Positions 62,352-64,000 of a stretch of DNA of 64,000 nucleotides are shown here, one piece after another (position 1 is the stretch's first letter; each line of letters begins with the position of its first letter). A model generated the notes under the pieces. That model was not told the DNA's origin, made no database searches, and was given only the letters and a program-made list of their open reading frames with translations. Location of the stretch: positions 48,741 to 112,740 of IMG/VR virus record IMGVR_UViG_3300030333_008334. The stretch is one strand, 5' to 3'. Source of the DNA: a virus. The translations under genes and the position numbers were made by a program.

Positions 62352-63116
62352 TTATGAACAAAATTTTGTTTTGTAAAACTCGCAACCGTAGCCGCTAGTG
62401 CAGGCAAGGCGATTTTTAACAAAATTATTTTTTTCTATATTATACAACGCTTTGTTCAATAATTTAAGAGCATTTTCAGTTTTCTTTGGTCCGCTAGTTA
62501 CACGAAATATTTCAATAACGTTTTTCTTAGCAGTCCTTTTCATCAAGGCAAAATGAGTTTCAATATCCCTAACATCGATTGAATGTTTCTTTGCAAAGAA
62601 ATATTTATAAAGAGTTAACTGATATGTTGTCATTCTATCGCTTTTTCTCTTCGAGTCCCATCCCCATGAACATGTTTTCCAATCAATAACATGATACTTT
62701 CCGCCTGATTTAATCACCAAATCGACGTATCCTTTAAATTTTGGATCATAATCTTCTATATCTTCATATAGCATCTCTTCTGTAGAGACTACTTCATAGT
62801 CTTCAAAATATTCTGAAAGGGCCGGTAAAATATTCTCAATCAACATTGGCGCTTGTTTATACATGCCTTTGATTAAATCTTTGCTTTTATCAATGTTAAG
62901 TTCTTCAAGTCTTTCAGTAAAATCACTATTAAAAACCTCAACAGGATTTTTTAAACCTTCTACCAAAAGCTTTTCTGCGACATTATGTAACGCTGTTCCA
63001 AAAGCAGTATATTCATTGCCTTCAAAAACATTAACGCGATCAATATACGCCAGCTTCTGCTTATACGGGCATTCATTCCAAGTCTTAAGCTCGGAAAACG
63101 AAATATGTTTTTGCAT
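62352..63116 (-). CDS. Cas4/RecB-type PD-(D/E)XK nuclease with candidate Fe-S cysteines
   Basis: This 254-residue protein starts with SELKTWNECPYKQKLAYIDR (Cys16), a usual RecB/Cas4 opening. GYVDLVIKSGGKYHVIDWKT near 128-147 is the PD-(D/E)XK core, with GTALHNVAEK before it (residues 40-50) and a QLTLYKYFF helix after. The C-terminus holds CTSGYGC and a final FC: Cys at 239, 245 and 253. With Cys16 this makes the 4Fe-4S arrangement of Cas4 and AddB. Such nucleases act in recombination or end processing. No cas gene is near, so a replication or recombination role is likelier. A GAGGA site precedes the ATG. Confidence 0.82.
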   Translation of the reverse strand: MQKHISFSELKTWNECPYKQKLAYIDRVNVFEGNEYTAFGTALHNVAEKLLVEGLKNPVEVFNSDFTERLEELNIDKSKDLIKGMYKQAPMLIENILPALSEYFEDYEVVSTEEMLYEDIEDYDPKFKGYVDLVIKSGGKYHVIDWKTCSWGWDSKRKSDRMTTYQLTLYKYFFAKKHSIDVRDIETHFALMKRTAKKNVIEIFRVTSGPKKTENALKLLNKALYNIEKNNFVKNRLACTSGYGCEFYKTKFCS

Positions 63117-63515
63117 CTATTCCTCTTTTTGTGCTCGTCTAGAAGATGAATTAGATGCTCTTTTTGTTCGAGATTTACGCGAACTAGTTCTACTATGAAC
63201 TACCGGAGGCTTTGTACTAATTGTTTCTTCAGCTTCAACTGTAGGAACAATTTGCTTTGTTTTAATAGTTTTTGTAATAGAAGAAGCTTTTTTTGGTATC
63301 AAAAATTCCCACTGTGCCTGCAGTCTGTCAGGATTGGTATTCCATAATTCTGTCGCAACAACACACTTACCAAATTTAACATTTTGTTTTGCTAATTCTT
63401 TCTCAACATCTTTAGTAGTTACTAAAATTCTCTTACCGTTTGTTTTTCTAACCGAAGGAACATCGACTGTAACAATAATATGATTGTCTTTTTTTTCTAT
63501 TGATTTAATTTTCAT
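63117..63515 (-). CDS. Small protein with basic Ser/Arg/Lys-rich tail, unknown function
   Basis: This 132-residue protein has an N-terminal part of about 75 residues with strand-helix alternation (HIIVTVDVPSVRKTNGKRIL, WEFLIPKK). A disordered, basic tail follows with RTSSRKSRTKRASNSSSRR near the end. The tail suggests binding of nucleic acid. GGAGATG serves as ribosome site and forms the end of the preceding gene. The gene runs directly into the nuclease start, which shares the GAGGAATAG stretch. It could be a recombination or replication accessory factor, but no family is recognised. Confidence 0.65.
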   Translation of the reverse strand: MKIKSIEKKDNHIIVTVDVPSVRKTNGKRILVTTKDVEKELAKQNVKFGKCVVATELWNTNPDRLQAQWEFLIPKKASSITKTIKTKQIVPTVEAEETISTKPPVVHSRTSSRKSRTKRASNSSSRRAQKEE

Positions 63516-63516
63516 T

Positions 63517-64000
63517 TTACATCTCCATGTTATATAAGTAGTTGATTTTTTGATATAATTTTGGACTTATAGATTTTAGATATTTAGAATCGCCCAATAT
63601 ATATTCTTCAAAACCATTAGCAAAATACTCACGCAATGAAGTTGCAGCATATGCTGAAGCATAAAGGCCTTCAGTTATTGCATTTAAAACAGGATATCCT
63701 ACTGTTTCGTAAAAAAACATATCTAATCCTTCTGAATACGAAGGGTCATAAAAATTATATTTTTCTACATCATAACCATGGTGTTTTAACAAGCTTTTTA
63801 ATCTATCGCGTTTGCCTAAAAATTCTTGCTCTATCTTACCATCGGTATATAATTCACCACCGTATTGTTCTTCCAAACCATGTGACACCTCATGAACGAT
63901 ATCATCTACTAAATCTTCAGTACCATCTTGCTCATTTGTTATATATATTGCACCGTCTTTGTACATGGCATTAATCGATCGATCCTTAAGAAAGGAAAAA
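63517..64000 (-). CDS. HExxH metallopeptidase-like protein, 5' end cut by window edge
   Basis: The frame remains open to the right edge, so the N-terminus is missing or lies just outside. An internal ATG at 63964-63966 could be a start, but the sequence before it is open. Residues (counted from that ATG) 24-30 read VHEVSHGLEEQ, a HExxH zinc site. Later YFANGFEEYILGD and REYFANGFE supply a possible third ligand. The rest is Tyr- and Gly-rich with helices and no membrane segment. A zinc protease of unclear substrate, perhaps acting in virion maturation or on a host protein, is the most likely reading. It precedes the basic-tail gene by one base. Confidence 0.65.
   Translation of the reverse strand, partial: FSFLKDRSINAMYKDGAIYITNEQDGTEDLVDDIVHEVSHGLEEQYGGELYTDGKIEQEFLGKRDRLKSLLKHHGYDVEKYNFYDPSYSEGLDMFFYETVGYPVLNAITEGLYASAYAATSLREYFANGFEEYILGDSKYLKSISPKLYQKINYLYNMEM

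Noticed and set aside
62352-63116. Part of a CRISPR-Cas system
   Set aside because: No repeat array, Cas1 or Cas2 is present in the window. The nuclease fits a stand-alone role.
1-64000. tRNA genes and integration sites
   Set aside because: No cloverleaf-forming stretch fits in the few short gaps between genes, and no integrase gene or att-like repeat is visible.

Overview
The window is a dense stretch of a tailed-phage genome with the character of a marine, T4-like myovirus. The base composition is AT-rich (estimated by eye). All genes that can be supported lie on the minus strand, most of them overlapping or separated by a few bases, so transcription runs from position 64000 towards position 1. 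No tRNA, rRNA, insertion sequence or CRISPR array is visible, and no stretch above 300 bases lacks a gene. The T4-like assignment rests on a gp55-type late sigma factor, a gp25-type baseplate lysozyme-fold protein, a gp6-type baseplate wedge protein, a gp5-like OB-fold spike, a gp61-like primase, and gp46/gp47 recombination-nuclease domains. Holin-like and spanin-like membrane genes point to a Gram-negative host, which cannot be named from the sequence.

Layout in the direction of transcription. (1) 64000-62352: an edge-truncated HExxH metallopeptidase-like gene, a small basic protein, and a Cas4/RecB-type PD-(D/E)XK nuclease with four candidate Fe-S cysteines. (2) 62339-50698: a carbohydrate island. 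It has three GT4 glycosyltransferase domains, a sialic-acid-type (nonulosonic acid) synthase, a CMP-sugar cytidylyltransferase, a methyltransferase, and three domains resembling CstII-type (GT42) or Maf-type sialyl/pseudaminyl transferases. It also holds a ParB-like protein, a minimal nucleotidyltransferase, a single-HKD phospholipase-D-like protein and another glycosyltransferase-like protein. (3) 50694-48637: small genes including a HAD phosphatase, an FmdB-like zinc ribbon, a membrane protein and the late sigma factor. (4) 48631-7945: about 41 kb of virion genes. These include an unusual spike carrying an SGNH esterase and a barrel-like C-terminal domain, and two giant proteins of 3479 and 3884 residues. 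(5) 7921-2007: a RuvC-like resolvase, a primase, a protein with a basic MKITE-type N-terminus, a fatty-acid-hydroxylase-like membrane enzyme, and a fused SbcD-SbcC nuclease behind a near-consensus sigma-70 promoter. (6) 1985-1: an overlapping chain of small membrane genes that looks like a lysis or envelope module.

The most interesting part is the carbohydrate island. It encodes what looks like synthesis, activation and transfer of a nonulosonic acid, the sugar class that includes sialic, pseudaminic and legionaminic acid. The products could be used to glycosylate virions, to alter the host surface, or both. The spike esterase and barrel domain could act on matching surface polysaccharide during entry. 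These functional links are inference from domain content and gene order.
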